Origin: Oscillospiraceae bacterium
GTDB lineage: Bacteria; Bacillota; Clostridia; UMGS1810
Reading direction: 5' to 3'
Assembly: GCA_015069095.1 (NCBI GenBank)
Contig: SVJH01000006.1
Span: forward strand, 1-64,000
Length of the DNA: 64,000 nt
Shown: one piece after another, positions 44,318-52,824 of the stretch
How positions within the stretch are numbered: position 1 is the first letter of the stretch
How the letters are laid out: each line of letters opens with the position of its first letter
Translations under genes and position numbers: made by a program
Notes under the pieces: model-generated
Seen by the model: the letters and a program-made list of their open reading frames with translations, nothing else
Told to the model about the DNA's origin: nothing
Databases searched by the model: none

Positions 44318-46903
44318 ATGTTTAAAAGATTATTGAGTGCTATTCTTTCAGTAGCAATGATAATCTCTGCAATGACAGCTGGTGTATTTGCTGCAATTCC
44401 TACAGATGTAATTGACACTAAATATGAAGAAGCAGCTCAAGTTTTGGGCGTACTTGACATAATGGTTGGCGATAAAGATACTGGACTATTCAGACCTGAA
44501 GATACAATAATTCGTTCAGAAGCAGCAAGAGTTGCAATATCTGCTTTAGGACTTCAGGATGTAGCAACATCTACAAATGGTCCTACAAGATACCCTGATG
44601 TATCAAAAGATCACTGGGCAAATGGATATATTAACGTTGCAACTACTCAAGGATTAGTTATTGGCGATGATTTAGGCAATTTCAGACCTGATTCAAATAT
44701 CACTTATGCTGAAATGGTAACAATTCTTATTAGAGCATTAGGATACGAACCAATGGCAAAAAGTAAAGGTTCATACCCACAAGGGTACCTTGTGGCAGCA
44801 TCTAACATTGGTCTTACAAAAGGTATTGGCGGAAATGCTAATGAAGGTATCAAAAGAGGAGATGTTGCACGTCTTGTAAACAATGCTTTAACTATTAAAC
44901 TTATGGAACAAGTAGGTTTTGGTACTGATGTTAAATATGAAATTGTTGATAAAACTCTTTTAAAAGATAACCTTGATGTTGAAAAAATTACAGGTCAGGT
45001 AACTGCAGTAAAATCTTCAGCACTAAATGGTGACAGTAACTTAAGAGAAGATCAAGTTCAGATTGAAGATAAAATATATTTAATCGGCGATGCTGATGTA
45101 AGAGAAATCTTAGGTTTTACAGTTGATGCATATATTAAAGAAGATACAAGAACAGGCGAAAAAACACTTCTTACAGCAATTCCTGTTGAAGGTCTTAACA
45201 AATCTATAAAAATTGATTCAGATAGCATAGAAGAAATTGTTAATGAAGAAAATGACAAGCATATTAAGTACTGGATTGATAAAGATAATGATCGTTCTCC
45301 TAAAAAGTTAAAAATTGACAAAGATGCAAAAATTATGTATAACGGAAAAACGGGTTCATTTGAAGACTTCAAAACTATTGAATCAGGTTACTTTACAGTT
45401 CTTGATTCTGATACAAACGGTTCGTACGATGTAGTTTTTGTTAATGAAACAGTTAACTATGTAGTAGAAGAAGTTATAGTAAATACAAACAAAATTATCG
45501 ATAAATATGGTCAGAAAACATTAGTGCTTGACCCTGAAGATACTGACTTAATTTTCTCAATAGAAAAAGGTACTCAGCTTATTGGTATTAAGGACTTAAA
45601 AGAATGGGATGTACTAACTGTAACACAGAGTAAAGACGGAGATTTTATTCACATTGAAGTGAGCAATGAATCAGTAAGCGGTAAAGTTACAGAAATAGAT
45701 GACGAAAAAGTTTATATAAACGGCACAGGTTATCTTGTAGCAAGTAACTACGAAGAAACAATTAACCTAAACGATGAAGGTAATTTCTATCTTGATGTAT
45801 TTGGTAAAATTGCAGGTGTTGACGCAAAAGGAACAATCAGCACAAACTATGCTTACCTTAACAAAATTGAATTATCAAATGGTTTAAATAAAGTTATAGA
45901 ACTTGAAATATTTGATAAAAACGGAAAAGTGTTGGTAGAAAAAACTGCTTCAAAAGTTAAAGTTAATGGTGGAAACTATGTAACATGCGAAGAAGCAATT
46001 TCTTTAATCGGCGATGCAGGACAACTTATCACATTTGAAAGAAATTCTGATGGTCAGATTAACAGAATTTATACTGCAAATAACACATCTGGTGCGATTG
46101 ATGAAGAAAACTTCTCTAAAAACCTTGTACTTTCTGATGCACAGTATAATGCAAATACAAATAAACTTTACGCATCAGGTAAAGGTGTTGTTGTAACAGA
46201 AGATACTTTAGTATTTGATATTCCTGCAGGAGAAACTGATGCAAGTGAATTTTCAATAAGAAATATGGACTTCTTTATTGACGACGATAAATACGATATA
46301 ATAGTATTTGATATGCAGCGTGATTTAACAGCCAAAGCAATAATTGTAACAAAATCAACTGGTGATGCAAATGAAGCATCTTCAATAGCGGTAGTCGATA
46401 GAATTACAAAAACACAGAACGAAGATGGCGTTGAAATTGAAAAATTATATGCAATTCAAAATGGTAAGCCGGTAACATTTGTTACAAGTGAATCAGGCAT
46501 ATTAGTAAAATCTAACGGCGAATCAAATGTTTCTTTAAGCCAGGGCGATATAATCCAGTTCAGAGTAAATGCACAAGGTCAGATTGAAAAAGTAAATGTA
46601 CTTTTTGATATATCAACAAAAGATACAGAAAAAGAAAATGTAATATCAGAGGATCTTGCAACGTACTATGGTAAAGTTACAGATAAATTCTCGAAAACAT
46701 TTAATTTAAAAATCAATGATGGCGAAGAAATGAACTTTAATTACACTCAGGCTGATGTTTATATTGTTGACTTGAGCAAAAACAATAACAGAATTACTGT
46801 TGGAGATAGCGGAGATATCCAAAAATATGATGACTTAGATCCTGAAAGAGTTTTTGTAAGAGTGTACAAAGACATTGTTGAAGAAATTGTTATCATAAGA
46901 TAA
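44318..46903 (+). CDS. SLH-domain surface protein with unknown beta-rich body
   Basis: 861 residues. Signal peptide (~1-26, ending GVFA). SLH repeats at ~28-195 (LFRPEDTIIRSEAARVAI; YPDVSKDHWANGYINVA; NFRPDSNITYAEMVTILI). From ~225 it carries the same beta-rich body as the proteins at 27180 and 36910: VQIEDKIYLIG, IMYNGKTGSF, VLDSDTNGSYDVVFVN, LKEWDVLTV, VSGKVTEI, GNFYLDVFGKIAG. Ends VEEIVIIR. RBS GGAGGAG. Simplest member of the family and so the best reference for its core. Wall-bound, function unknown. Confidence 0.85.
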   Translation: MFKRLLSAILSVAMIISAMTAGVFAAIPTDVIDTKYEEAAQVLGVLDIMVGDKDTGLFRPEDTIIRSEAARVAISALGLQDVATSTNGPTRYPDVSKDHWANGYINVATTQGLVIGDDLGNFRPDSNITYAEMVTILIRALGYEPMAKSKGSYPQGYLVAASNIGLTKGIGGNANEGIKRGDVARLVNNALTIKLMEQVGFGTDVKYEIVDKTLLKDNLDVEKITGQVTAVKSSALNGDSNLREDQVQIEDKIYLIGDADVREILGFTVDAYIKEDTRTGEKTLLTAIPVEGLNKSIKIDSDSIEEIVNEENDKHIKYWIDKDNDRSPKKLKIDKDAKIMYNGKTGSFEDFKTIESGYFTVLDSDTNGSYDVVFVNETVNYVVEEVIVNTNKIIDKYGQKTLVLDPEDTDLIFSIEKGTQLIGIKDLKEWDVLTVTQSKDGDFIHIEVSNESVSGKVTEIDDEKVYINGTGYLVASNYEETINLNDEGNFYLDVFGKIAGVDAKGTISTNYAYLNKIELSNGLNKVIELEIFDKNGKVLVEKTASKVKVNGGNYVTCEEAISLIGDAGQLITFERNSDGQINRIYTANNTSGAIDEENFSKNLVLSDAQYNANTNKLYASGKGVVVTEDTLVFDIPAGETDASEFSIRNMDFFIDDDKYDIIVFDMQRDLTAKAIIVTKSTGDANEASSIAVVDRITKTQNEDGVEIEKLYAIQNGKPVTFVTSESGILVKSNGESNVSLSQGDIIQFRVNAQGQIEKVNVLFDISTKDTEKENVISEDLATYYGKVTDKFSKTFNLKINDGEEMNFNYTQADVYIVDLSKNNNRITVGDSGDIQKYDDLDPERVFVRVYKDIVEEIVIIR

Positions 46904-46906
46904 TTT

Positions 46907-46938
46907 AAAACAGACAGGTTATACCTGTCTGTTTTTTT
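46907..46938 (+). terminator. terminator after SLH gene
   Basis: 13-bp stem AAAACAGACAGGT / ACCTGTCTGTTTT with loop TAT and T-run. Confidence 0.88.
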
Positions 46939-46949
46939 ACATATATTGA

Positions 46950-46978
46950 TTGACTTTAACCACTTTTTGTGATTTAAT
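46950..46978 (+). promoter_or_regulatory. promoter for serine hydrolase
   Basis: TTGACT, 17-nt spacer ending in TGA (extended -10), TTTAAT. Confidence 0.62.
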
Positions 46979-47014
46979 ATAGTTGATACAAATAAATTTT
47001 TTTGGAGGCAAAAA

Positions 47015-48493
47015 ATGAAGTATTCAACACCTGAAAAAGCAGGAATTTCATCAAAAAACATTAAAAAGTATATTGAAAAATTAGAAGAAAATGGATTAGC
47101 AACACACGACCTTATTATTGCTAAAGGCGACGAAATAGTTTTTGAAAAATACTGGGCGCCATTTCATAAAGATTATTTACACAGAATGTATTCTGTAAGT
47201 AAGAGTATTGTTTCGCTTGGTGTCGGTTTTGCCCAGCAGGATGGTCTTGTTAATTTAGATGACCCAATTAAAAAATATTTTCCAAAAGAATGTGAAAAAT
47301 GTCCGGATGAAGCAGTTAAAAATCAGACAGTAAGAGAAATGCTTATGATGGCAACAAGTTCGGGTTGGGGAAAATGGTTTCAAGCAGATTCGGATGACAG
47401 AGTAGCATTATATTTTCTTCAGGATGGCGAAAAAAAGGTTCGTCCTTCAGGAACGATTTTTGAATATGATAGCCCTGGTTCATTTGTGCTTGGTGCAATG
47501 GTAGAAAGACTTACCGGTAAAGATCTTTTAACATATTTAAGGGAAAAAGCCTTCGATGAAATAGGTGTTTCAAAAGAAGCATATTTTCTAAAATGTCCTG
47601 GTGGACATTCATGGGGCGACAGTGCACTTTTATGTACTGCACATGATTTACTTAAAATGGCGCGTTTCACAATGAATATGGGTAAGTGGAATGGCAAACA
47701 ACTTTTAAATGAAGAATATCTTAAAAAAGCAACATCTTGCCAAATTTACAATAATGATACAGGTGCAAGAACGTTTGACTCTTTAGGTTATGGATATCTT
47801 ATCTGGAGAACATATGATGATTCTTTCTTCTTTAACGGAATGGGATGTCAGTTTGCAATATGTGTTCCTCATAAAGATTTAATTATGATTTATAACGGCG
47901 ATAATCAAGGAAAAGATTACGCTAAAAAAGTTATTTTTGACTATTTCTACGATTATATCGTACGCGAAATGGAAGATAACGAAATAGAAGAAAATGATGC
48001 TGATGTAAAAGCATTAAAAGAATATGTTGAACCATTAAAACTTATAAAAATGGAAGGCCCTGTAGATTCTGAATATAAAGAAAAAATTAACGGCGTTACA
48101 TATGAACTTACAGAAAATCCTATGGGTATAAAAGAACTTACATTTAAATTTAACGGCAACAAAGGCACATTGTGTTATACTAATGCCCAAGGTTACAAAG
48201 AATTAAACTTTGGATTTGGCGAAAATGTATTTGGATTATTCCCACAGGAAGGATATTCTGACGAAGTAGGTTCTAAAGTTGCTCCTGGAAATAAATATAA
48301 ATGCTGTGCATCTGCTGCATGGGTAGAACCTCACAAATTACACATTTATGTTCAGATTGTAGATAAATATTTTGGTAATGCTCATATGACATTTAGTTTC
48401 AAGGGTAATGAAATCGGTGTTCTTATGAGAAAAACCGCAGAATATTTCTTGATGGAATACAATGGTTTTGCAGGCGGAAAAATAAAAGAATAA
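47015..48493 (+). CDS. serine hydrolase (class C beta-lactamase/esterase family)
   Basis: 492 residues. N-terminal ~330 residues are a beta-lactamase-fold serine hydrolase with SVSK (nucleophile Ser and Lys) and the second-motif tyrosine in EYDSPGS; where penicillin-recognising enzymes have YxN this has YDS. GHSWGDSALLCTAHDLLKMARF is a conserved family block. A ~150-residue C-terminal domain is beta-rich. No signal peptide, so an intracellular esterase or amidase is more likely than a penicillin-binding protein. GGAGG precedes ATG. Monocistronic. Confidence 0.82.
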   Translation: MKYSTPEKAGISSKNIKKYIEKLEENGLATHDLIIAKGDEIVFEKYWAPFHKDYLHRMYSVSKSIVSLGVGFAQQDGLVNLDDPIKKYFPKECEKCPDEAVKNQTVREMLMMATSSGWGKWFQADSDDRVALYFLQDGEKKVRPSGTIFEYDSPGSFVLGAMVERLTGKDLLTYLREKAFDEIGVSKEAYFLKCPGGHSWGDSALLCTAHDLLKMARFTMNMGKWNGKQLLNEEYLKKATSCQIYNNDTGARTFDSLGYGYLIWRTYDDSFFFNGMGCQFAICVPHKDLIMIYNGDNQGKDYAKKVIFDYFYDYIVREMEDNEIEENDADVKALKEYVEPLKLIKMEGPVDSEYKEKINGVTYELTENPMGIKELTFKFNGNKGTLCYTNAQGYKELNFGFGENVFGLFPQEGYSDEVGSKVAPGNKYKCCASAAWVEPHKLHIYVQIVDKYFGNAHMTFSFKGNEIGVLMRKTAEYFLMEYNGFAGGKIKE

Positions 48494-48524
48494 AATTGTA
48501 CATACACAAAACAAAGCACTTTTT

Positions 48525-48533
48525 CATATAATA
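48525..48533 (+). promoter_or_regulatory. possible sporulation-type (sigma-E/K) -10 element of sigK
   Basis: CATATAATA resembles the -10 of mother-cell sigma factors (CATA...), about 30 bp before the sigK start. No convincing -35 could be matched, so this is tentative. Confidence 0.3.
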
Positions 48534-48562
48534 GTTATATAATCTATCGGAGGTGCTTTGTA

Positions 48563-49255
48563 TTGTGGTCTACATTTGCAATTAGTCTTTTTTCAAATGT
48601 AATATTTCTTTTATCGTACGTTTCACAGACTAATTCATTTAAAAAACCGCTTACTGCCAAAGAAGAAAAAGAATATTTGCTAAAATGTAAAAGTGGAGAT
48701 TTAAAAGCCAGAGATATATTGATAGAAAGAAATTTAAGACTTGTTGCACATATTGTAAAAAAGTACACATCACAAGGAATTGACAACGATGATTTGATTT
48801 CTATAGGAACAATAGGTCTTATAAAGGCAATTTCTACTTTTGATGTTCAAAAAGGTGCTCGACTTGCTACATACGCTTCTAAATGCATAGAAAATGAAAT
48901 ACTTATGAGTTTTCGTGCCGATAAGAAAAGAAAAAATGACATATCTCTTTCTGATCCTGTAGGAAAGGACAAAGAAGGAAACGAAGTTACACTTATAGAT
49001 AAATTGTATGACGATGACAGTGAAATTTTTGAAAAAGTCAATTTAAAAATGCACGTAGTAAAGTTGTATGAAAAAATTAAAAGTGTTCTTACAAAGCGTG
49101 AACGAAATGTTTTAATAATGCGATATGGTATTGGCGGAAATAAAGTTTATACACAAAACGAGGTTGCAAAAAAACTTGGTATATCAAGATCTTATGTATC
49201 AAGGATTGAAAAAAAAGCGGTTGAAAAACTTTCTGAAAGTTTTAAAGAAGAATAG
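48563..49255 (+). CDS. sigK: RNA polymerase sporulation sigma factor SigK precursor
   Basis: 230 residues. Late mother-cell sigma factor of endospore formation. The hydrophobic N-terminal pro-sequence (FSNVIFLLSYV) ahead of FKKPLTAKEEKEY matches the pro-sigma-K layout, removed by SpoIVFB on activation in Bacillus. Region 2 has RNLRLVAHIVKKY, DLISIGTIGLIKAISTFD and RLATYASKCIENEIL; region 4 ends with KLGISRSYVSRIEKKAVEKL. TTG at 48563 follows GGAGG. The gene is continuous, with no skin-type element splitting it. Confidence 0.94.
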   Translation: MWSTFAISLFSNVIFLLSYVSQTNSFKKPLTAKEEKEYLLKCKSGDLKARDILIERNLRLVAHIVKKYTSQGIDNDDLISIGTIGLIKAISTFDVQKGARLATYASKCIENEILMSFRADKKRKNDISLSDPVGKDKEGNEVTLIDKLYDDDSEIFEKVNLKMHVVKLYEKIKSVLTKRERNVLIMRYGIGGNKVYTQNEVAKKLGISRSYVSRIEKKAVEKLSESFKEE

Positions 49256-49266
49256 TAAAAAAGTAC

Positions 49267-49295
49267 TTGATTTTTAATATTTCATATGTTATAAT
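49267..49295 (+). promoter_or_regulatory. promoter for secG
   Basis: TTGATT, 17-nt spacer ending in TGT (extended -10), TATAAT. Confidence 0.72.
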
Positions 49296-49340
49296 AACTA
49301 ATATGTTTTTAGTTTAATTTGTAAAGGATGGAAAATACTT

Positions 49341-49580
49341 ATGATTATCAAAACAATACTAACTGTAGTTCAAATAATTTTGGCAATAGTTTTAATCGCT
49401 GTTGTTTTACTTCAGTCAGGTAAACAGGCTGGACTTTCTGGTTCAATTGCCGGCGGTGCTGAAACATTTTTTGGTAAAAACAAAGCGAGAACATTAGATG
49501 GTATGCTTTCAAGATTAACAACAATCGTTGCTATTTTGTTTATTATCACATCTTTTGTATTAGCACTTGTTTTAAAATAA
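49341..49580 (+). CDS. secG: preprotein translocase subunit SecG
   Basis: 79 residues. Two hydrophobic segments flank the conserved loop VLLQSGKQAGLSGSIAGGAE followed by TFFGKNKARTLDGML, as in SecG of the SecYEG protein-export channel. GGATGG precedes ATG. It has its own promoter and terminator; in many Firmicutes rnr and smpB follow secG, but here a LacI regulator does. Confidence 0.95.
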   Translation: MIIKTILTVVQIILAIVLIAVVLLQSGKQAGLSGSIAGGAETFFGKNKARTLDGMLSRLTTIVAILFIITSFVLALVLK

Positions 49581-49586
49581 TTATTT

Positions 49587-49613
49587 AAGCCTGAACGTAT
49601 GTTCAGGCTTTTA
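49587..49613 (+). terminator. terminator after secG
   Basis: 10-bp stem AAGCCTGAAC / GTTCAGGCTT, loop GTAT, short T-run. Confidence 0.8.
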
Positions 49614-49647
49614 AATTATCTTAATTATGGTACGTCGGGGTGATAAA

Positions 49648-50607
49648 ATGACATTAAAAGAACTTGCACTTCTTGCTAATGTTTCTGTTTCAACCGCATC
49701 AAAAGCGTTTAATAATGCTCCTGATATCAGCATAGAAACACAAAAAGATATTTTTAGAATTGCAAAAGAATATGGTTGCTTCGGAAAATTTTACAAAGGC
49801 AAACATCATAAAAAAGTTTTTGCAGTTATATGTCCGGAAATAAAAGGAGATTATTATGAGAATTTTATTTCGTGCTTTAAAAAATATGCCGAAAGTAATA
49901 ATGCTTTGATAAGCGTTTCAGTGGATGATTTTGATGATGAAAAAAGGCGCGAACTTGTTGAGTATTACGCATCATACTTGCATGTTGATGGGATTTTAGT
50001 GTTCGGATATGTAGATGAATTGAAAAAAGGGTATGAAACACCGATTGTTTCAATAGGAAGTGCTTCAAAAGGTATTGATAGTATAAAAATTGACCTTTAT
50101 AAAGGTTTTTACAGTGCAGTAAAATATTTAAAAGAACAAAATCATAAAAAAATTGCTTTTATAGGAGAAAAATTAACTATTTCAAAACGTGATATGTTTG
50201 TTCGCGCAATGAATGAAAATGGCTTGTGTGTTAAAGATGAATGGATTATTATATCGGATAAGCGATTTGAATTTGCAGGGGTTACTTCTACTAAAAAAAT
50301 ACTGGAAATGCAAGAAAAGTGCACTGCAGTAGTTTGTGCATATGATTCAATAGCAATTGGTTTTATAAACGAACTTGAGCGAAATGGTTTTTCTGTTCCT
50401 GATGATTTTTCGGTGATTGGATGTGATAATTTTTCTATATCCGACTATCTTGCAAAACCGCTTACAACAATTGATCCTGCATCTGAAGAGTTAAGCAAAA
50501 TTGTTTTTGAAGTCTTAAATAATAAAATTAAAAACAAATACTATTCAATTGGCAGTGAAATTTGTGTAGAACCAAAATTGATAATAAGAGAAACTGTAAA
50601 AAAATAA
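49648..50607 (+). CDS. LacI family transcriptional regulator
   Basis: 319 residues. N-terminal LacI helix-turn-helix (TLKELALLANVSVSTASKAFN) followed by a periplasmic-binding-type sensor domain (VFAVICPEIKGDYYENF; TAVVCAYDSIAIGFINELER; DFSVIGCDNF). It normally represses sugar genes until an effector binds. ATG at 49648 with GGGGTGA upstream gives the proper MTLKEL start. Not next to a sugar operon, so its target is unknown; the glycan region 1-30 kb upstream is a candidate. Confidence 0.92.
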   Translation: MTLKELALLANVSVSTASKAFNNAPDISIETQKDIFRIAKEYGCFGKFYKGKHHKKVFAVICPEIKGDYYENFISCFKKYAESNNALISVSVDDFDDEKRRELVEYYASYLHVDGILVFGYVDELKKGYETPIVSIGSASKGIDSIKIDLYKGFYSAVKYLKEQNHKKIAFIGEKLTISKRDMFVRAMNENGLCVKDEWIIISDKRFEFAGVTSTKKILEMQEKCTAVVCAYDSIAIGFINELERNGFSVPDDFSVIGCDNFSISDYLAKPLTTIDPASEELSKIVFEVLNNKIKNKYYSIGSEICVEPKLIIRETVKK

Positions 50608-50633
50608 ACGATGCATAAGCATCGTTTATTTTA
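50601..50633. terminator. bidirectional terminator
   Basis: 14-bp arms AAAATAAACGATGC / GCATCGTTTATTTT around ATAA, between the convergent LacI and MBL-fold genes, and overlapping the stop of the latter. Confidence 0.83.
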
Positions 50634-51314
50634 TTCTTTGTTAAATTCAATTATTTTATATATTTGTGGTATTACAGTGTTTTCAAGATTAAATTCTAAC
50701 GGGTTAATATTGTCAAACATACCAAAATGAATAGGCACGATGTACTTTGCATTACATTTTTTTGCAAAGTTTTTTGCGTCGGTTATATTCATATTATTTC
50801 CAACTCCGTTAATCGGCAAAAACACAGCGTAAATATCATCAGGCAAATCATCAAAAATTTCTGAGTTGTAAAGAGTATCGCCGGTTACATAGAATTTTTT
50901 ATTTCCATCGTCTATTATTACACCAATTGCGGTTAAATCAGAATGACATGCTTTTACCGCTGTAAATTTTATTCCGAAACTTGTCCATGTAGTGTGTTTA
51001 TCAAAAAGAATATAATTATGATTATTACCATATTGTCGTACTTTGTTCCATGCGTTGTATGGAGCAAGTATCTCTAAATTTTTATTTTTGTTAAGTAAAA
51101 CTTCTAATGTTTCTGGATCGGTATGATCGAGATGATCATGCGTTAAAATAATCAAATCAAGTTTTTCGTCAAATAATTCTTCTTTAACCGGAACTCTCCT
51201 GTGTTTTTCTGGTGAAACTTTTCCTACACTGTCAGAAAGATATGGATCGATCATAAATCTTATATTTTCATTTTCAAACATAAGCCCTGCCTGACCTATA
51301 AAAGTAATTTTCAT
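50631..51314 (-). CDS. MBL-fold metal-dependent hydrolase (UlaG-like)
   Basis: About 228 residues. Metallo-beta-lactamase fold with THDHLDHTD, VTGDTLY and IVPIHFGMF, binding two metals. The start GQAGLMFE and the domain order resemble UlaG-type lactonases and related hydrolases, but the substrate is not known. ATG at 51314 follows GGAGG; the longer frame to 51359 runs into the promoter. Cytoplasmic and monocistronic. Confidence 0.87.
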   Translation of the reverse strand: MKITFIGQAGLMFENENIRFMIDPYLSDSVGKVSPEKHRRVPVKEELFDEKLDLIILTHDHLDHTDPETLEVLLNKNKNLEILAPYNAWNKVRQYGNNHNYILFDKHTTWTSFGIKFTAVKACHSDLTAIGVIIDDGNKKFYVTGDTLYNSEIFDDLPDDIYAVFLPINGVGNNMNITDAKNFAKKCNAKYIVPIHFGMFDNINPLEFNLENTVIPQIYKIIEFNKE

Positions 51315-51347
51315 AATAACCTCCAGATTGTGTATATTTATATTTGT

Positions 51348-51376
51348 ATTATACAACAAAAATAAGCGAATGTCAT
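51348..51376 (-). promoter_or_regulatory. promoter for MBL-fold hydrolase
   Basis: Minus strand ATGACA, 17-nt spacer, perfect TATAAT, about 35 bp before the ATG. Confidence 0.65.
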
Positions 51377-51408
51377 TATAAATTTAACTAAGTTTTTTAG
51401 ATATTTTA

Positions 51409-51437
51409 TTGATTTTAATAAAGTAATGTGATACACT
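51409..51437 (+). promoter_or_regulatory. promoter for EEP hydrolase
   Basis: TTGATT, 17-nt spacer ending in TGA (extended -10), TACACT. The predicted start lies beyond the first in-frame ATG at 51442, in keeping with use of 51472. Confidence 0.62.
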
Positions 51438-51471
51438 CTACATGGATAGTTCAATTGAAAGGGGAATTTTA

Positions 51472-52239
51472 ATGCGTATAATGACTGCAAATATATGGGG
51501 AGATTATTTTAATAATCCGGTTATGCCAAGAAAAAATGCAATAGTTAATCTTTTTAAAAAATTTTCTCCAGATATTATTGGACTTCAGGAAATCAACCCA
51601 TCTTGGTTTAATGCTGATATTCCGTCAGCAGTTAAAGATGAATATACGGTTGTTGGAAACATAGTTTCAAATTATGTGCCACTATATTACAAAACTGAAA
51701 AGTTTAGTATATTAGAATTTGGATGGGAAAGATACGAAAAAACAGAGGACAAATCAAAAGGTATTACGTGGGCACTATTAGTAGAAAAAGAAACTGAAAA
51801 GAAAATAGCAGTTTTAAATACACATTTATGGTGGAAACAAGGTTCTGAGCATGATGCCCTAAGAGTAATTAACGCAAAACAACTTTTTGCAAAAATGAAA
51901 TATCTTAAAGAAAAGTATTCTTGTCCTGTTTTTGCATTTGGTGATTTTAATGCAATTGATGGAAGTGATGCATTAAACTATTTAGAGAAAAACGGAGTTT
52001 TTACATCATATAAGTTTGCTGATAGTTTTTCTAAAATAAGTTCACACCACGGCGATCCTGAAAATTTGGGAAATGGTATTTTTAAGGGTAAAGAAACGTT
52101 AAATCCAAAAGAAAAATCGCTTGATCACATAGTAACTTTCAAAGATGAAATAAAAATTAAAAAACATGATTTGGCAATTTATCAGGAAATTCTTGATGCA
52201 ACTGACCATTCGCCGGTATACATTGATTTTGATCTATAA
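51472..52239 (+). CDS. endonuclease/exonuclease/phosphatase family protein
   Basis: 255 residues with the EEP-fold motifs in order: MTANIWG, IGLQEINPSW (metal Glu), LNTHLWWK, FGDFNAIDGS, SLDHIV and ATDHSPV (catalytic His). Related enzymes cleave phosphodiesters in DNA, sphingomyelin or inositol phosphates; the target cannot be told. ATG at 51472 has AAAGGGG upstream. No signal peptide. Single gene with promoter and terminator. Confidence 0.88.
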   Translation: MRIMTANIWGDYFNNPVMPRKNAIVNLFKKFSPDIIGLQEINPSWFNADIPSAVKDEYTVVGNIVSNYVPLYYKTEKFSILEFGWERYEKTEDKSKGITWALLVEKETEKKIAVLNTHLWWKQGSEHDALRVINAKQLFAKMKYLKEKYSCPVFAFGDFNAIDGSDALNYLEKNGVFTSYKFADSFSKISSHHGDPENLGNGIFKGKETLNPKEKSLDHIVTFKDEIKIKKHDLAIYQEILDATDHSPVYIDFDL

Positions 52240-52240
52240 T

Positions 52241-52268
52241 AAACTGCATCGAAAGATGCAGTTTTTCT
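52241..52268 (+). terminator. terminator after EEP gene
   Basis: Stem AAACTGCATC / GATGCAGTTT with GAAA loop and T-run. Confidence 0.85.
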
Positions 52269-52269
52269 A

Positions 52270-52298
52270 TTGAAAAATAGACTGAAAAGTGATAAAAT
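52270..52298 (+). promoter_or_regulatory. promoter for tadA
   Basis: TTGAAA, 17-nt spacer ending in TGA (extended -10), TAAAAT. Confidence 0.62.
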
Positions 52299-52343
52299 AA
52301 AAATGTAATAATAAAAAAGTTGAATTTTATTAAAAGGTGAAAA

Positions 52344-52775
52344 ATGAAGTTTAATAGTTATATGGAATATGCGCTTAATGAAGCAAAAAAAGCATTTTTG
52401 GAAGATGAAGTTCCTGTAGGCGCAGTAATTGTAAGAAACGGAGAAATTGTTTCTTTTGCGCACAACAAATGTGAAAATAATAATGTTTTGTATCACGCTG
52501 AAATGATTGCAATAAATGATGCATTAAATAAACTTAAAAGACGTTATCTTGATGACTGCGAACTCTATGTTACACTTGAGCCATGCGCAATGTGTACAGG
52601 TGCTATAATTCATTCAAAAATCAAAAGAGTTTACATTGGTGCTTTAGATGAAAAAGAAGGTTTTTGTGGTGGAAAAGATAATTTGCTTTTAAACACAAAA
52701 ACAGAAGTTTATCATGGAATTAAAGAAGATGAATGTAAAACTTTAATTAAAGAATTTTTTAATCAAAAAAGATAA
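52344..52775 (+). CDS. tadA: tRNA-specific adenosine(34) deaminase TadA
   Basis: 143 residues. Converts wobble adenosine 34 to inosine in tRNA-Arg. Zinc site HAEMIA (His and proton-shuttle Glu) and PCAMCTGAI (two Cys), with VPVGAVIVRNGEIV ahead, are typical of TadA rather than guanine deaminase. AAAGGTG precedes the ATG. It is followed after 49 bp by dacF. Confidence 0.93.
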   Translation: MKFNSYMEYALNEAKKAFLEDEVPVGAVIVRNGEIVSFAHNKCENNNVLYHAEMIAINDALNKLKRRYLDDCELYVTLEPCAMCTGAIIHSKIKRVYIGALDEKEGFCGGKDNLLLNTKTEVYHGIKEDECKTLIKEFFNQKR

Positions 52776-52824
52776 TATAAATGTTGTAGTTGGCATAATT
52801 ATAAAATAGAAAGGAATGGTAATT

